DNA of 64,000 nt from Aureococcus anophagefferens (taxonomy: Eukaryota > Sar > Pelagophyceae > Pelagomonadales > Pelagomonadaceae): NCBI RefSeq assembly GCF_000186865.1, contig NW_008705567.1, forward strand, positions 1,927,452 to 1,991,451. The letters run 5' to 3'. Below, in pieces: positions 36,701 to 46,261 of the stretch. The notes under the pieces are model-generated. The model had not been told where the DNA came from. It saw only the letters and a list, made by a program, of their open reading frames with translations, and did not search any database. A program made the position numbers and the translations under genes. Each line of letters opens with the position of its first letter. The first letter of the stretch is position 1.

Positions 36701-36923
36701 TAGGCGAAGAAGCGCCGCCAGTCCGTCGCCGCGGAGAAGGTCGGCGCCGGCGTCCCGGGACGGCTTTTCGAGGGGACACCCAGCGCGCGCGTCGTAGGCC
36801 GACGCGGAGCTCGCCGCGGAGCTCGCCGCGGAGGCGGAGCTCCGCCGGCTCCGGGCGACGCCCATCGCCGAGGGCGGCCTCAAGTTCGCGCGTCCGCCGC
36901 GCGTGTCTTCGTTTCCTTCTTGA
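33800..36923 (+). CDS. TPX2-like protein with eight RNVVTSWGAS-type repeats
   Basis: The main frame 33800-36703 encodes 967 residues, Ala/Pro-rich and basic. Two copies of AADFF(A/S)S(M/L)LRGSPSAAPA are at the N-terminus. Eight copies of a short motif, R(N/S)V(V/I)(T/S)(S/T)W(G)A, span ~34220-35260; the last five are preceded by TPS. The C-terminal third has TPX2-like short blocks (VAVPFKFSERR; TEPRSPAFGTSKRSKK; RFRAEPAARPL). After the stop, coding-like sequence continues in phase if introns 36650-36703 (GC-AG, 54 nt) and 36752-36797 (GT-AG, 46 nt) are removed, adding AKKRRQSVAAEKVGAG and ADAELAAELAAEAELRRLRA and ending at 36923. TPX2-type proteins bind microtubules; that role is inferred, with moderate confidence. 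Confidence 0.6.
34215..35265. repeat. Interspersed coding repeat AACGTCGTCACGTCCTGGGGCG
   Basis: Five nearly identical DNA copies (near 34849, 34936, 35029, 35122, 35227) plus three diverged ones upstream (34236, 34482, 34654). Spacing grows from ~85 to ~105 bp in the newer copies. Each encodes NVVTSWGAS or a variant. Confidence 0.9.
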
Positions 36924-37195
36924 GGACATCACCCTCAGGTCGCCCGGCCCGTCGAGACCAAGCCGACCGCGTGAAGCCCGCGCGCGCTCTTTCCCCCTCC
37001 CCGACCCGCCTGGACCCGACCTCCCCCCCCCTACTAACCGAGCTGATGCCTCGCCACTTAAGAGGACGGCGCAGCCATGATGCGGGGCGCGCGCTGGCGG
37101 GGGAACGTGTGTGCGGGGGATGATGCTGGTGCGGGGGGCGCCCGACGGGCGCCGGCGGGCCGCGCTCGACGAGCGCGGGACTTGGGGCCGGCCGC
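36924..37195. other. Spacer between TPX2-like and transketolase genes
   Basis: It holds a C9 tract near 37025 and G-rich segments. The 3' ends of both convergent genes abut it. I see no gene. Confidence 0.5.
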
Positions 37196-39610
37196 CTAGC
37201 CCATGTAGGCCTTGACCTCGGCGGCGCAGTTCTTGGCCGTCATGCCGAGCTCCTCCATGACGATGTCGCCGGGGGCGGAGAAGCCGAAGCGGTCGACGCC
37301 GATGACCTTGCCGTCGAGGCCGACGTACTTGTACCACATGGTGGTGACGCCCGCCTCCATGGCGACGCGCTTGCGGCAGGCCGCGGGGAGGACGGACTCC
37401 TTGTAGGCGGCGTCCTGGCGGTCGAAGCGCTCCATGCAGGGCATGGAGACGACGCGGACGCCGTCGCCGAGCTCCTTGGCGGCGTTGTAGGCGTGCTGGA
37501 CCTCGGAGCCCGTCGCGATGATGATGCACTCGAGGTCGCCCTTCTCCTCGACGAGCGTGTAGGCGCCCTTGAGCGTGCCCTCGCGGCGCACGGACGCGGG
37601 GACCTCGACGATCTCCTGGAGGTTCTGGCGGGAGAGGATGAGGGCCGTGGGGCCGTCCTTCTTGTCGATGGACGCGACGTAGGCGCCGGCCGTCTCCTCG
37701 TAGTCCGCGGGGCGGATGACGTCGAGGTTGGGGAACGCGCGGAGGCCCGTGACCGTCTCGACGGGCTGGTGCGTCGGGCCGTCCTCGCCGACGCCGATGG
37801 AGTCGTGGGTCCAGATGTAGGACACGGGGAGCTCCGCGAGCGCGGCGATGCGGACCGTCGCGCGCATGTAGTCGGCGAAGACGAGGAACGTCGCGCCGGA
37901 CGGGCGGAAGAGGCCGTAGTAGGCGAAGCCGTTGAGGATGCAGCCCATGGCGTGCTCGCGGATGCCGTAGTAGACGTTGCGGCCGGAGTAGGACTTGCCG
38001 AAGTCCGCGCCGAAGTCGCCGCCGCCCTTGATGTAGTTCTTGTTCGAGCCGTGGAGGTCCGCGGAGCCCGAGATGTAGAGGGGCACGGCGTCGGCGATGT
38101 TGTTGATGATCTCGGAGCCGGAGACGCGCGTGGCCTGGTCGCCGCCCTTGGACTCGGGGATGGCCGCGAAGAGCTCGGCGACCGAGGGCGTGACGCCGTC
38201 GATGCCGTCCTGGAGCGTCTTGGCGAGGTCGGGGTTGGCGCCCTTCCAGGCGTCGTAGGTCGCCTCCCAGGCCTCGTAGCCCGCCTTGAGCGTCGCCTTG
38301 CGGTCCGCGAAGAACTTGTAGGTGTCGTCGGACACGAACCACTTCTCCTCGGGGAGGCCGAGCGCCTTGCGCGCGCCGTCGACGTAGGCGACGCCGGCCT
38401 CGCCGTGGGCCGCGTTCGTGCCCGCGACCTCGTCGATGCCGCGGCCGATCTCCGTCTTGCAGATGATCAGGGTGGGCTTGCCGTTGTTGTTCGACTTGGC
38501 CTCCTCGGTCGCCTCGTACAAGGCCTTGAGGTCGTGGCCGTCGAGGAGCGTGATCACGTCCCAGCCGTAGGCCTCGTAGCGCGCGCCGACGTCCTCGGAC
38601 TGCGTGAACTCGGCCATCTTGTCGAGGGTGACGTCGTTGGCGTCGTAGAGCACGATGAGGTTGTCGAGCTTCTCGTGCGCCGAGAAGCACGCGGCCTCGG
38701 CGGAGACGCCCTCCTGGAGGCAGCCGTCGCCGACGATGCAGAAGATGTGGTTGTCGAAGATGGTGTGGTCGTCCGTGTTGAAGATGGCCGCCGACATCTT
38801 CGACGCGGCCGCGAGGCCCGCGCAGTTGGACACGCCCGCGCCGAGGGGGCCCGTCGTGGCCTCGATGCCGGGCGTCACGTGCTCCGAGTTGGGGAACTCG
38901 GGGTGGCCGGGCGTCATGGAGTGGTGCTGGCGGAAGTTGGCGACCTCGTCCTTGCTGAGGTCGAAGCCCGCGAGGTGGAGCCACGAGTAGAGGAACATGG
39001 AGCCGTGGCCCGCCGACAGCACGAAGCGGTCGCGGTTGATCCACTTGGGCTCGTCGGGGTTGTAGTTCATGGACTGGCCGTAGAGCACCGCGCCCATCTC
39101 CGCGGCGCCGAGCGGCAGGCCGAGGTGGCCCGACTCCGCGGCGGCGATGGAGTCCATGGCGAGGCCGCGCGCCTCGTTCGCGGCCGTCTGGAGGGCCTCG
39201 GACGTGGCGGGGGCGACCTGCGGTGGCGGTGGTCGTGTGCCTTCGTGTCTCGGGCGGGCGGGCGGGCGGAGGGCGCGTGGGGTTCCGACACTTCTGGGGG
39301 CGATTCGGCGCGCGCCTCGTCGGAAGTTCAACCTCGGCGGCGGCCGCGCGCGCGGGTTGTTGTGGGGGCCGAGCGAGGCGCGCGCGGGGCTTGCATGCAC
39401 CCCGCATGTCGTGCGGGCGCCTGGGGCGGCCCCCGCGACGGCGCGGCTCTGCTTCTTTTCGAGGTTCCTTCAAGTTAGGGATTCGCCGACTCGCTGGACG
39501 CCGACGCGCACCTCGAGCGTGGCCGCCTTGAGCGGGGCCATGGACACCTTCTGGGCCGGGCCCATGAAGGCGGCGGCCGAGCCGGCGAGAGCAGCGACGG
39601 CGAACTTCAT
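37196..39610 (-). CDS. tkt: Plastid transketolase (two exons)
   Basis: Exon 1 is 39610-39512 (33 codons), the GT-AG intron is 39511-39218 (294 nt, phase 0), and exon 2 is 39217-37196; total 706 residues. Exon 1 encodes [20 protein letters not shown], a signal peptide ending in the AxAF-type motif of stramenopile plastid leaders. Mature motifs include [55 protein letters not shown] (thiamine diphosphate loop), [11 protein letters not shown] and [15 protein letters not shown]. It transfers two-carbon units in the Calvin cycle and pentose phosphate pathway; the leader points to the plastid. Without splicing, the frame of exon 2 runs back into the intron as [10 protein letters not shown]…, which is not expected to be the true start. 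Confidence 0.95.
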
Positions 39611-40265
39611 GGTGGGTTACGGCGGCGCGCGCGAGTACGTCTCGAGCTGCTACTTGCTCGGGATCTGCGCTCGCGTCAGCCTCGAGGAGGGTCGACGTCG
39701 GATCGCCCCCCGGAACACAAAGCCCCGGCGAGTTTTTCCTTTTTTTTTTACATGCGCCCTAGTGCCGAGATCTCTGAGCCGTCGAGCTCTATGACCTGCA
39801 GGCTACGACGGGGCCAGTCGTACGGTGTCGTGACGCGCCCAGTCGGCCGCCTCCTCCGTGGCCCGATCGGCGAGCGAGGCGCGGCGCGGCCCGGCGCTGT
39901 CGGAGGCAGGGGACGGCAATATTGGAGAGCGATACGACTATCAGCCCGCTGACCCTCACTCTGGCCCCCTAGTCCATACGCCACCCGCCAATAGCCCGTC
40001 GTTCCGGCACGACCGTCACGCGCGCGCAGGCCAAAATTGCCACTCACAAATCTTGTGTCTCCTCTCGGGGCCTCAACCAAACTCTGGGCAGCTGGATCAC
40101 AGAGCATCCTGCCGCAAGGCTTTGCGCACGCCAGCTCTGGAAACGCATCCAGGCCAGGACGCGCTCTCAAATACCCACAAACTCCTCCACCCACCTCTCG
40201 AACAAAAAAAAGCGCCTTCCGCGCGCCGAAACCCGGGAAAAAAGCTGCCGAACGGGCGGCAGAAC
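39611..40265. other. Divergent intergenic region, no gene recognised
   Basis: About 655 bp between transketolase and the histidine kinase, with lower GC, a T9 tract at ~39740 and an A7 tract at ~40204. A 148-codon minus-strand frame (39748-40194) exists but has no recognisable features and mixed codon use. I see no RNA gene. Confidence 0.5.
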
Positions 40266-42437
40266 ATGTCCTGGCCCGAGCCGCCGGACGAGGCGGAGCG
40301 CGTGCGCGTGCTCCACAGCCTGGACGTGCTCGACGTGCCGAAGCAGGAGGAGTTCGAGCGCATCACGAGCCTCTGCGGGGCGGCGCTCGACGTGCCCGTG
40401 TGCCTCGTGTCGCTCGTCGACGCGCAGCGCCAGTGGTTCCTGAGCAACCGCGGCCTCGGCGACGTGCGGGAGACGGGCCGCGAGCTCGCCTTCTGCGGCC
40501 ACGCCATCATGCCGCGGAGCGACGGGGGCCTCCACAGCGACGAGCCCGTCGACGTCTTCGTCGTCCGCGACGCCGAGGCCGACGACCGGTTCCGGACGAA
40601 CTCGCTCGTCACGGGCTGGCCGCACATCCGGTTCTACGCCGGCACCGCCCTACGGGTGGCCGGCTCCGACGGCGTCAAGCGGGCCATCGGCACGCTCTGC
40701 GTCATCGACACGGCCGTCGAGCACGGCGGCACGGGCGCGCGGTGCGCGGACGCGTTCGGCGCGCGCGAGAAGCAGATCCTCATGGACTTTGGCGCGCTCG
40801 TCGTGGGCGCCATCGAGGGCCGCACGGCGGCGAAGCGCACGCTCGCCATGGCGAAGAACGACTACATCTCCTGCACGGCCCACGACATCCGCACGCCCGT
40901 GGCCTGTTTCCAGCTCTCGCTCGAGCTCCTCGCCGCGTCGCCGCTCTCCGACGAGCAGCGCGAGTACGTCACGGACGCGCAGCTCTGCGTCGAGGTCATC
41001 ACGGAGACGGTGGAGCGCGCCATCGAGACGGCGCGCCAGCAGCGCGGCGCGGCGCCGAGCCCCGCGCGGCGCGAGCGCGTCGACGTCCGGGGCCTCGTCG
41101 CGCGCGTCGACGCGCTCACGAAGGCGCTGTCGGCGCAGCGGCCGCCGCTGAACCTGTGCGTGGCCGACTCCGTGCCCGAGCACGTCGCGTCCGACGGCAC
41201 GCTTCTGTGGCGGTGCCTGCTGAACTACGTCACGAACGCGATCAAGGCGACGCCCGACGCGACGAAATCCGTCGACGTCGCGTTCTCGGTGGTGTCCATG
41301 GACCGCACGGGCGTGACGCCGCCGTCGACGTGCGCGTCCCTGCTCTGCCGCGCGGGCGAGGCTTTAGGCCCCGCGCCGGGCGAGGACGGCTTCCCGGACG
41401 CGCCCGAGGACGACGAGAACGTCGTCGCGCTCGCGCCGCACGAGGCGCCCGCGTCGGGCCGCTGGCTCAAGCTCGAGGTCGCGGACCAGGGCGCGGGCGT
41501 GCCCCGCGCCGTGCGGCGGCGCCTCTTCCACGCCTTCGTCCAGACGCCGGGCACGCGCGAGGGCACGGGCCTCGGGCTCCTCGCCGTCAAACAGTGCGCG
41601 ACGATGCTCCGCGGCGCGTGCGGCACGCGGCCCCGGCGGTGCCACGCGCCCGCGTCGCCGCCGAAGAAGAAGAAGGCCAAACTCGTCAGCGCCCTCGACG
41701 CGACGCTGCCGGCGACGGAGAGCCCGCCCGCGCCGTCGCGGCCGCGGCTCGAGCAGCCGCCCGGCGACGACGAGGGCTCCGTGTTCTGGCTGCTCGTGCC
41801 TCTAGAGGAGGTCACGGACGACCTGGAGGACCACTCCTCCACCTCGTCCGTCGCGTCGCCCTTCCTCAACTACCGGCTGACGCCCCCGGGCTCGGGCGCG
41901 CGCGCGCTCCGGTCGGGGAGCGGCACGGCGCCGCAGCGCGCGCTCCCGCCGGCGGCCCTGCCGCCGCCGCGGCCCGTCAACGCGCCCGACGTCGCGCCGC
42001 CCGCGCCGCCGAAGCCGCGGCACGAGGCGCTCATCGTCGAGGACTCGTCGCCGATCCGCAAGATGCTCAAGCGCATCCTCGAGCGCTGCGAGTTCGCCGT
42101 CGACGAGGCGGGCAACGGCGAGCAGGGGTTGGCGCTCCTCTGCAAGAAGCGCTACGACATCGCCATCATGGACTTCCTCATGCCCATCATGGACGGCGTC
42201 ACCTGCACGAAAAAATTCCGCCAGTGGGAGGCCGCCGACCGGGCGCGCGCGGCCGCGGGCCGATGCCTCATCGTCGGCTCCAGCGCCAACGCCGACGCCG
42301 AGGACATCAAGCACGCCTACGAGTCGGGCCTCGACGACTTCGTCCCCAAGCCCGTCAACGTCACCGCGCTCCGGACCATGCTCGCGAAGCACGGGCTCCT
42401 CCCCGCGGACGCCCCGACGGCGCCCGCGCCCGCGTGA
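40266..42437 (+). CDS. Hybrid sensor histidine kinase: GAF-HisKA-HATPase-receiver
   Basis: 723 residues. A GAF domain is at ~20-190 (LDVPVCLVSLVDAQRQWFLS; ELAFCGHAIM; GTLCVIDT), of the type seen in phytochrome-like and cyanobacterial kinases. HisKA has KNDYISCTAHDIRTPVACFQ with H206 as phosphoacceptor. The ATPase domain has LLNYVTNAIKAT (N box), VADQGAGVP (G1) and GTREGTGLGLLAVKQ (G2). The receiver is at ~585-715 with LIVEDSSPIRKML and AIMDFLMPIMDG; D636 is the phosphorylation site. No membrane span, so likely cytosolic. Signal unknown. The start at 40266 is chosen because upstream codons are A/T-rich. Confidence 0.93.
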   Translation: MSWPEPPDEAERVRVLHSLDVLDVPKQEEFERITSLCGAALDVPVCLVSLVDAQRQWFLSNRGLGDVRETGRELAFCGHAIMPRSDGGLHSDEPVDVFVVRDAEADDRFRTNSLVTGWPHIRFYAGTALRVAGSDGVKRAIGTLCVIDTAVEHGGTGARCADAFGAREKQILMDFGALVVGAIEGRTAAKRTLAMAKNDYISCTAHDIRTPVACFQLSLELLAASPLSDEQREYVTDAQLCVEVITETVERAIETARQQRGAAPSPARRERVDVRGLVARVDALTKALSAQRPPLNLCVADSVPEHVASDGTLLWRCLLNYVTNAIKATPDATKSVDVAFSVVSMDRTGVTPPSTCASLLCRAGEALGPAPGEDGFPDAPEDDENVVALAPHEAPASGRWLKLEVADQGAGVPRAVRRRLFHAFVQTPGTREGTGLGLLAVKQCATMLRGACGTRPRRCHAPASPPKKKKAKLVSALDATLPATESPPAPSRPRLEQPPGDDEGSVFWLLVPLEEVTDDLEDHSSTSSVASPFLNYRLTPPGSGARALRSGSGTAPQRALPPAALPPPRPVNAPDVAPPAPPKPRHEALIVEDSSPIRKMLKRILERCEFAVDEAGNGEQGLALLCKKRYDIAIMDFLMPIMDGVTCTKKFRQWEAADRARAAAGRCLIVGSSANADAEDIKHAYESGLDDFVPKPVNVTALRTMLAKHGLLPADAPTAPAPA

Positions 42438-42482
42438 ACGTCCGCGTGAACCGCACATCAGAGCCAACTCACCTGGCCGCCC

Positions 42483-43217
42483 TTAAACACCCTCGCGTCG
42501 TCGCCACGCCGTGAGCTCGTCGCGCGCGTAGGGCGTCCGCGCGACGCGCGCGCGGCCGGCGAGATCGAAGTCGCGCGCGAGCGCCGCGCGGAACGCGGAG
42601 GACCCCGTCTGGGGCGACCGCTGGCCGCCGGCGACGTGGCCCGCCGCGGGCGCCAGCTCGCCGACGTGGAGGACGACGTCGCCGCGGAACCGCGCTAGCG
42701 CCCGCGCCGCGACGCAGTCGCCGCCGCCCGCGGAGAAGGGCGGCCAGCACAGGAACAGGACGTCCTGGCCCCGCACCGCGCTCGGGCCGTCGCCGCGGAC
42801 GACGCCGGACGCCGTCGCCGGCGGGTCGGCGTCGACGGCGTCGACGCGCCGGAAGCCGACGGCGCGCAGCGTGGCGGCCCACAGCCCGGAGCCCGCGCAG
42901 GGGTCGACCGCGGTCCGGCCGCGGAGCGTGCCCAGCAGCCGCAGCGCCGCCGGCGTCGGGCAAGCGAAGGCGTAGCGCAGCTTCGCCCGCTCGCCGCGGC
43001 TACGGAGGAAGCCGACCATGGCGAGGCGGTGCGCGACGGGCCGCGCGTAGACCGCGCGCGTGTAGGCGGCGACGTTCGCCGGCGTCGCGCGCCGCGTCGA
43101 CGCGCGCCAGATGTCGGCCCAGCCGCGCCGCTTCGCGCGCGCCCAGGCGACGCGCCGCAGCCGCACGAGTCCGAGGAGGGCGCGTGGCAGTTTCTTTCGG
43201 TGGTTTTGTGGCGGCAT
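42483..43217 (-). CDS. Methyltransferase-like protein (class I SAM fold)
   Basis: 244 residues from the ATG at 43217. TAVDPCAGSGLWAATLRAVGF followed by VDAVDADPP matches motif I and the acidic strand of class I methyltransferases. VLFLCWPPFSAGG resembles the (D/N)PP(Y/F) motif IV. The N-terminus is basic (KKLPRALLGLVRLRRVAWARAKRR). Several eukaryotic microbial proteins of this kind are uncharacterised; substrate unknown. An ATG at 43304 extends the frame through A/T-rich codons and is less likely. Its stop is 45 bp from the kinase stop, tail to tail. Confidence 0.6.
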   Translation of the reverse strand: MPPQNHRKKLPRALLGLVRLRRVAWARAKRRGWADIWRASTRRATPANVAAYTRAVYARPVAHRLAMVGFLRSRGERAKLRYAFACPTPAALRLLGTLRGRTAVDPCAGSGLWAATLRAVGFRRVDAVDADPPATASGVVRGDGPSAVRGQDVLFLCWPPFSAGGGDCVAARALARFRGDVVLHVGELAPAAGHVAGGQRSPQTGSSAFRAALARDFDLAGRARVARTPYARDELTAWRRREGV

Positions 43218-43303
43218 CACAGCGGTTGCGGTGCTCAGTTTTTGTGGCGGCACCACAGTCCTTAGAGCGAGCTTGCGATGACGCTTGCGGTGCTTAGAGC
43301 GCA

Positions 43304-43341
43304 CGCACGCTACTCACAGTGGCGCACGCTACTCACAGTGG
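43304..43341. repeat. 19-bp tandem repeat, two copies
   Basis: CGCACGCTACTCACAGTGG occurs twice in tandem (43304-43322, 43323-43341). The surrounding spacer (43218-43516) has related fragments such as GCTTGCGGTGCT(C/T)AG and GTGGCGGCA(T/C)CACAG, each twice. No gene is seen here. Confidence 0.85.
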
Positions 43342-43516
43342 CGCATGTGTGTGGCTAAGAGCACGTCCGTGACGTTCAGATCGCTCTCGCGGCGGTCCCA
43401 CAGCGTGCAAAAGTGACCACCATAGCTTTTGCTGGCACCACTGCAACACTTCAACAAATCGCTCGAGCTCGCGGCGCGATGGTCGCGGCCTAAAAGCGCC
43501 GGCCAGACGCGCTCAT

Positions 43517-45725
43517 ATGGAGGCCTACGCGCACCTGAAGACGGCGGAGCAGCTCAAGGAAGAGGGCAACGGCGAGTTCCGCGCCGGGCGCCACGCCCAG
43601 GCCGTGGCCAAGTACCGCGCGGCGCTCAAGAAGAAGTCGCTGGCCGCGCCGCTGCGCGCGACGCTGCTCTGCAACGTCGCCGTGTGCCTCGTGCGCCTCG
43701 AGCGCTGGGAGGAGGCCGTCGACGCCGCGAGCGATTGCCTCAAGGGCGACGACGTCGCGGCGAAGACGCGGGCCAAGGCGCTCCTCTTCCGGAGCCGCGC
43801 GCTCCGCGGCTCGCCGCACCGGCGCGACGGCGGCGCGGCCGCGGCCGTCAAAGACCTCGAGGCGGCCCTGGCCCTCGACCCGGCCCAGGCCGCCCTGCGC
43901 CGCGAGCTCGCGGACGCGCAACGGGCCGCGCCGGCCGCGGCCGCGCCCGCGCGCGTCGCCGTTACGACCGGCCCGAGAGACGACGACGTCGTCGGCGAGG
44001 CGCGGCTCCTCGACGACGCCGCGCTCAAGGGCGCGCTCAAGGGCAAGGCGCTCTACGGCGCCGACGAGCAGCGGCGGCGCTACGTGGCGCCGCCGGCCGC
44101 GCCCGCGGAGCCGCCGCGCGAGTGGGTGCAGGCTCGCATGAAGGAGGCGCTCGAGCGCAAGAAGGCCGAGTCCGGCGACATGCCGCCGACGAAGGCCTAC
44201 CGCGCGACGGCTTCGGGCGGCGTCGTGCCGACGTGGCAGCGCACGCCGGCGACGGCCGCCGACGCGGCGGCCGTCGACGCGTTCAAGCTCGCCGCGCCCG
44301 AGCTCCTCCCGAGCGACTTCGCGGCGCCCGACGCCGCGGACTTCAACCGGGGCTACCGGGAGGTCGACGTGTCCGTCTGGTGCCGGCGGCGCCTCTTCGC
44401 GCGCCTGCGCCGGCTCGAGGCGCGCTACGCCGACGCCGGCGTCCGCGACGGCGCCGCGGGCGTCGTCCGATTGACGCCGAGCTCCGTGCACGGCGACGCG
44501 CTCATGGTCCGCGTCGGCGAGCGCTGGGACCGCGCCTACGACCTCGGCGCGCGCTTCGACTTCGAGGCGCGGCTGGGCGCGCCGCGCACGAAGGATGTCG
44601 TCATGAAGGGCAAGAAGCAGCGCGTCTTCATGGGCGTGCCGACGGTCCGCGGCCGGGGCGGGAACGGGGCGATTCGAGGTCGCTTCAACATGAGTGTGCC
44701 GCGCGCGATCGTTCCAAAGAAAGGATCCGCGCGTCGAGCACGCTCCGAATGATCATCGCCCGTCCAACATTGAGCCGAAACGAGCGGAAATCAACCGAGA
44801 GAGGAAGTTGGGAAGTTCGCGCCCTCAGGTCCGCGGCGCCGTCGTCGTCCGCGAGCTCACGCACGTCGACGGCCCCGACGAGGCGCTCGTGGAGCTCGAG
44901 TGGGGCTACGGCACGTCGGAGTTCCACCTCGAGAAGGACGAGGTCGGGCTGTCGAGGGCCCACGCGGCCGCGCTCCGGGAGCTGCTGTCGCCGAAGGAGA
45001 CGGCGGCGAACGGCGTCCGCGCGGCCGTCGTCGACATGCTCCGGGGCTTCGTGCGCGACTACGAGGCGGAGATCCCCGGCGAGCCGCGGCCGAAATTAGA
45101 CGCGATCTCGCGGGACGCGCACCTCGACGCCGTCGACGCGGCCGTCGCCGCGGACCGCGCGCGCCGCGGCTGCGACGTCGACGGCGCGCCCGCGTTCGCC
45201 GCGGTGGAGCCCTGGGTCTGGCAGACGCCGACGGCGCCGTCGACGCAGCTCGACGTCGACCCGAACTCGAAGCTCGCGAAGCTCAACGGCCTCGACGCGG
45301 CGCCGGACGCGCCGGCCGCGCCGCGGGACGACGCGCCGCCGGACGACGCGCCGTCGGATCCGACGGACGCGCGCGGCGGCTTCAGCCACAGGATGATGGA
45401 GCAGTTCGAGGCGCTGTCCAAGGACGGCTACACCGTGCTCCTCGGCTCCGAGGAGCCCGAGGCGCCGCCGGAGGCCGCGGCGCGCGACCCGCTCGACTAC
45501 GACTCCAAGTTCGGCGACGTCTCGGACTCGGACGAGGAGTTGGAGTTGCCGGGCGACTTCGAGCCGCCCGGCGACCTCGGCGACGACTCGAAGCGCCTCT
45601 GGGGCGCCATCTTCAAGATCGCCAAGGGCAACCCGAAGGAGTGCCAGCGCCTCATGCAGAACCCGGACGAGCTCCAGAAGCACCCGGAGATCACGGCCCT
45701 CTACGAGGAGCTCGACCGGCCGTAA
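43517..45725 (+). CDS. TPR protein with Aha1-N-like domain (HSP90 co-chaperone type)
   Basis: Exon 1 is 43517-44644, the introner intron is 44645-44828, and exon 2 is 44829-45725; 674 residues. Residues ~1-125 are tetratricopeptide repeats (TAEQLKEEGNGEFRAGRHAQ; LCNVAVCLVRLERWEEAVDA). Residues ~285-420 resemble the N-terminal domain of Aha1, the HSP90 ATPase activator: W…RRRLFARL, a strand ending SSVHGDALMVRVGERWDRAYDL, then VELEWGYGTSEFHLE. An acidic linker and a conserved-looking helical C-terminus (FKIAKGNPKECQRLMQNPDE) follow. Splicing joins GVPT to VRGAVVVRELTHV in phase. A role with HSP90 is inference. Confidence 0.65.
44645..44836 (+). mobile_element. Introner-type element 3, reverse orientation (intron in the TPR/Aha1 gene)
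   Basis: A 176-bp diverged copy (44653-44828) flanked by a perfect 8-bp duplication GTCCGCGG (44645-44652 and 44829-44836). Relative to transcription it is inverted compared with elements 1, 2 and 4. The donor GT is in the first duplication; the acceptor is a remodelled end, GCCCTCAG, where the other copies have CTGCCCTG. The inner GTGAGT of the other copies is ATGAGT here (44690). Confidence 0.87.
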
Positions 45726-45735
45726 TTTTGGGAGA

Positions 45736-46104
45736 TTAGAGGTCCACGCGCGCGCCCGTCGTGTAGCGCGGCAAGGCGACCGTGTCCACGGCGGCGGCGC
45801 CGTCGACCTCGCGGCCGAGGTCGCTGGAGCGCGCGGCCGCGCGGACGAGGAACGTGCACGGCTCGCCGACGCGGGCCTCGATGGAGCTCAGCACGGCGCG
45901 CAGCGGCGTGCCGGAAGGAACGTTGCAGGTCGTCAGGAGGGCGCCGTCGTCAAACGACTTCACCACATAGTGCGGAGCGCCGGGCGCCTGCGCGCGGCGC
46001 GGCTGCGATTGTATGATTGGTTCGGCTTCGAAGACGTGTTCGAAGGCGGCCAGCCAGTCGTCATGCGCAAGCCGCCGCAGTCGACGCGTTGCGCCGTGCT
46101 CCAT
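45736..46104 (-). CDS. Small conserved-looking protein, unknown
   Basis: About 122 residues from the ATG at 46104 (MEHGATRRLRRLAHDDWLAA); the frame is open to an ATG at 46155. Segments such as HYVVKSFDDGALLTTCNVP and SIEARVGEPCTFLVRAAA look like a compact globular fold. No family recognised. It is tail to tail with the TPR/Aha1 gene (10 bp apart) and divergent from the PAP2-like gene. Confidence 0.5.
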   Translation of the reverse strand: MEHGATRRLRRLAHDDWLAAFEHVFEAEPIIQSQPRRAQAPGAPHYVVKSFDDGALLTTCNVPSGTPLRAVLSSIEARVGEPCTFLVRAAARSSDLGREVDGAAAVDTVALPRYTTGARVDL

Positions 46105-46261
46105 GCTGGAAATCGGTCGAGCTGCGCGTTCCTTTAGCTTGTGGGTCATGACCATGGGCTGCGACTTGAGTAATTACGCGCTTCAACTTGCCATGTTTAC
46201 CCCGGTGTCCGCTGCCGGCCGCTGGTGCCCGAGGCTGCCTACCTCGGCACACGGTCGTACC

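Noticed and set aside
36603..39473. 956-codon frame overlapping transketolase in another frame
   Set aside because: Same strand but out of frame; arginine/histidine-rich and without motifs, whereas the accepted frame is clearly transketolase.
39748..40194. 148-codon minus-strand ORF upstream of the histidine kinase
   Set aside because: Mixed codon use, no recognisable feature, lies in a low-GC divergent promoter region.
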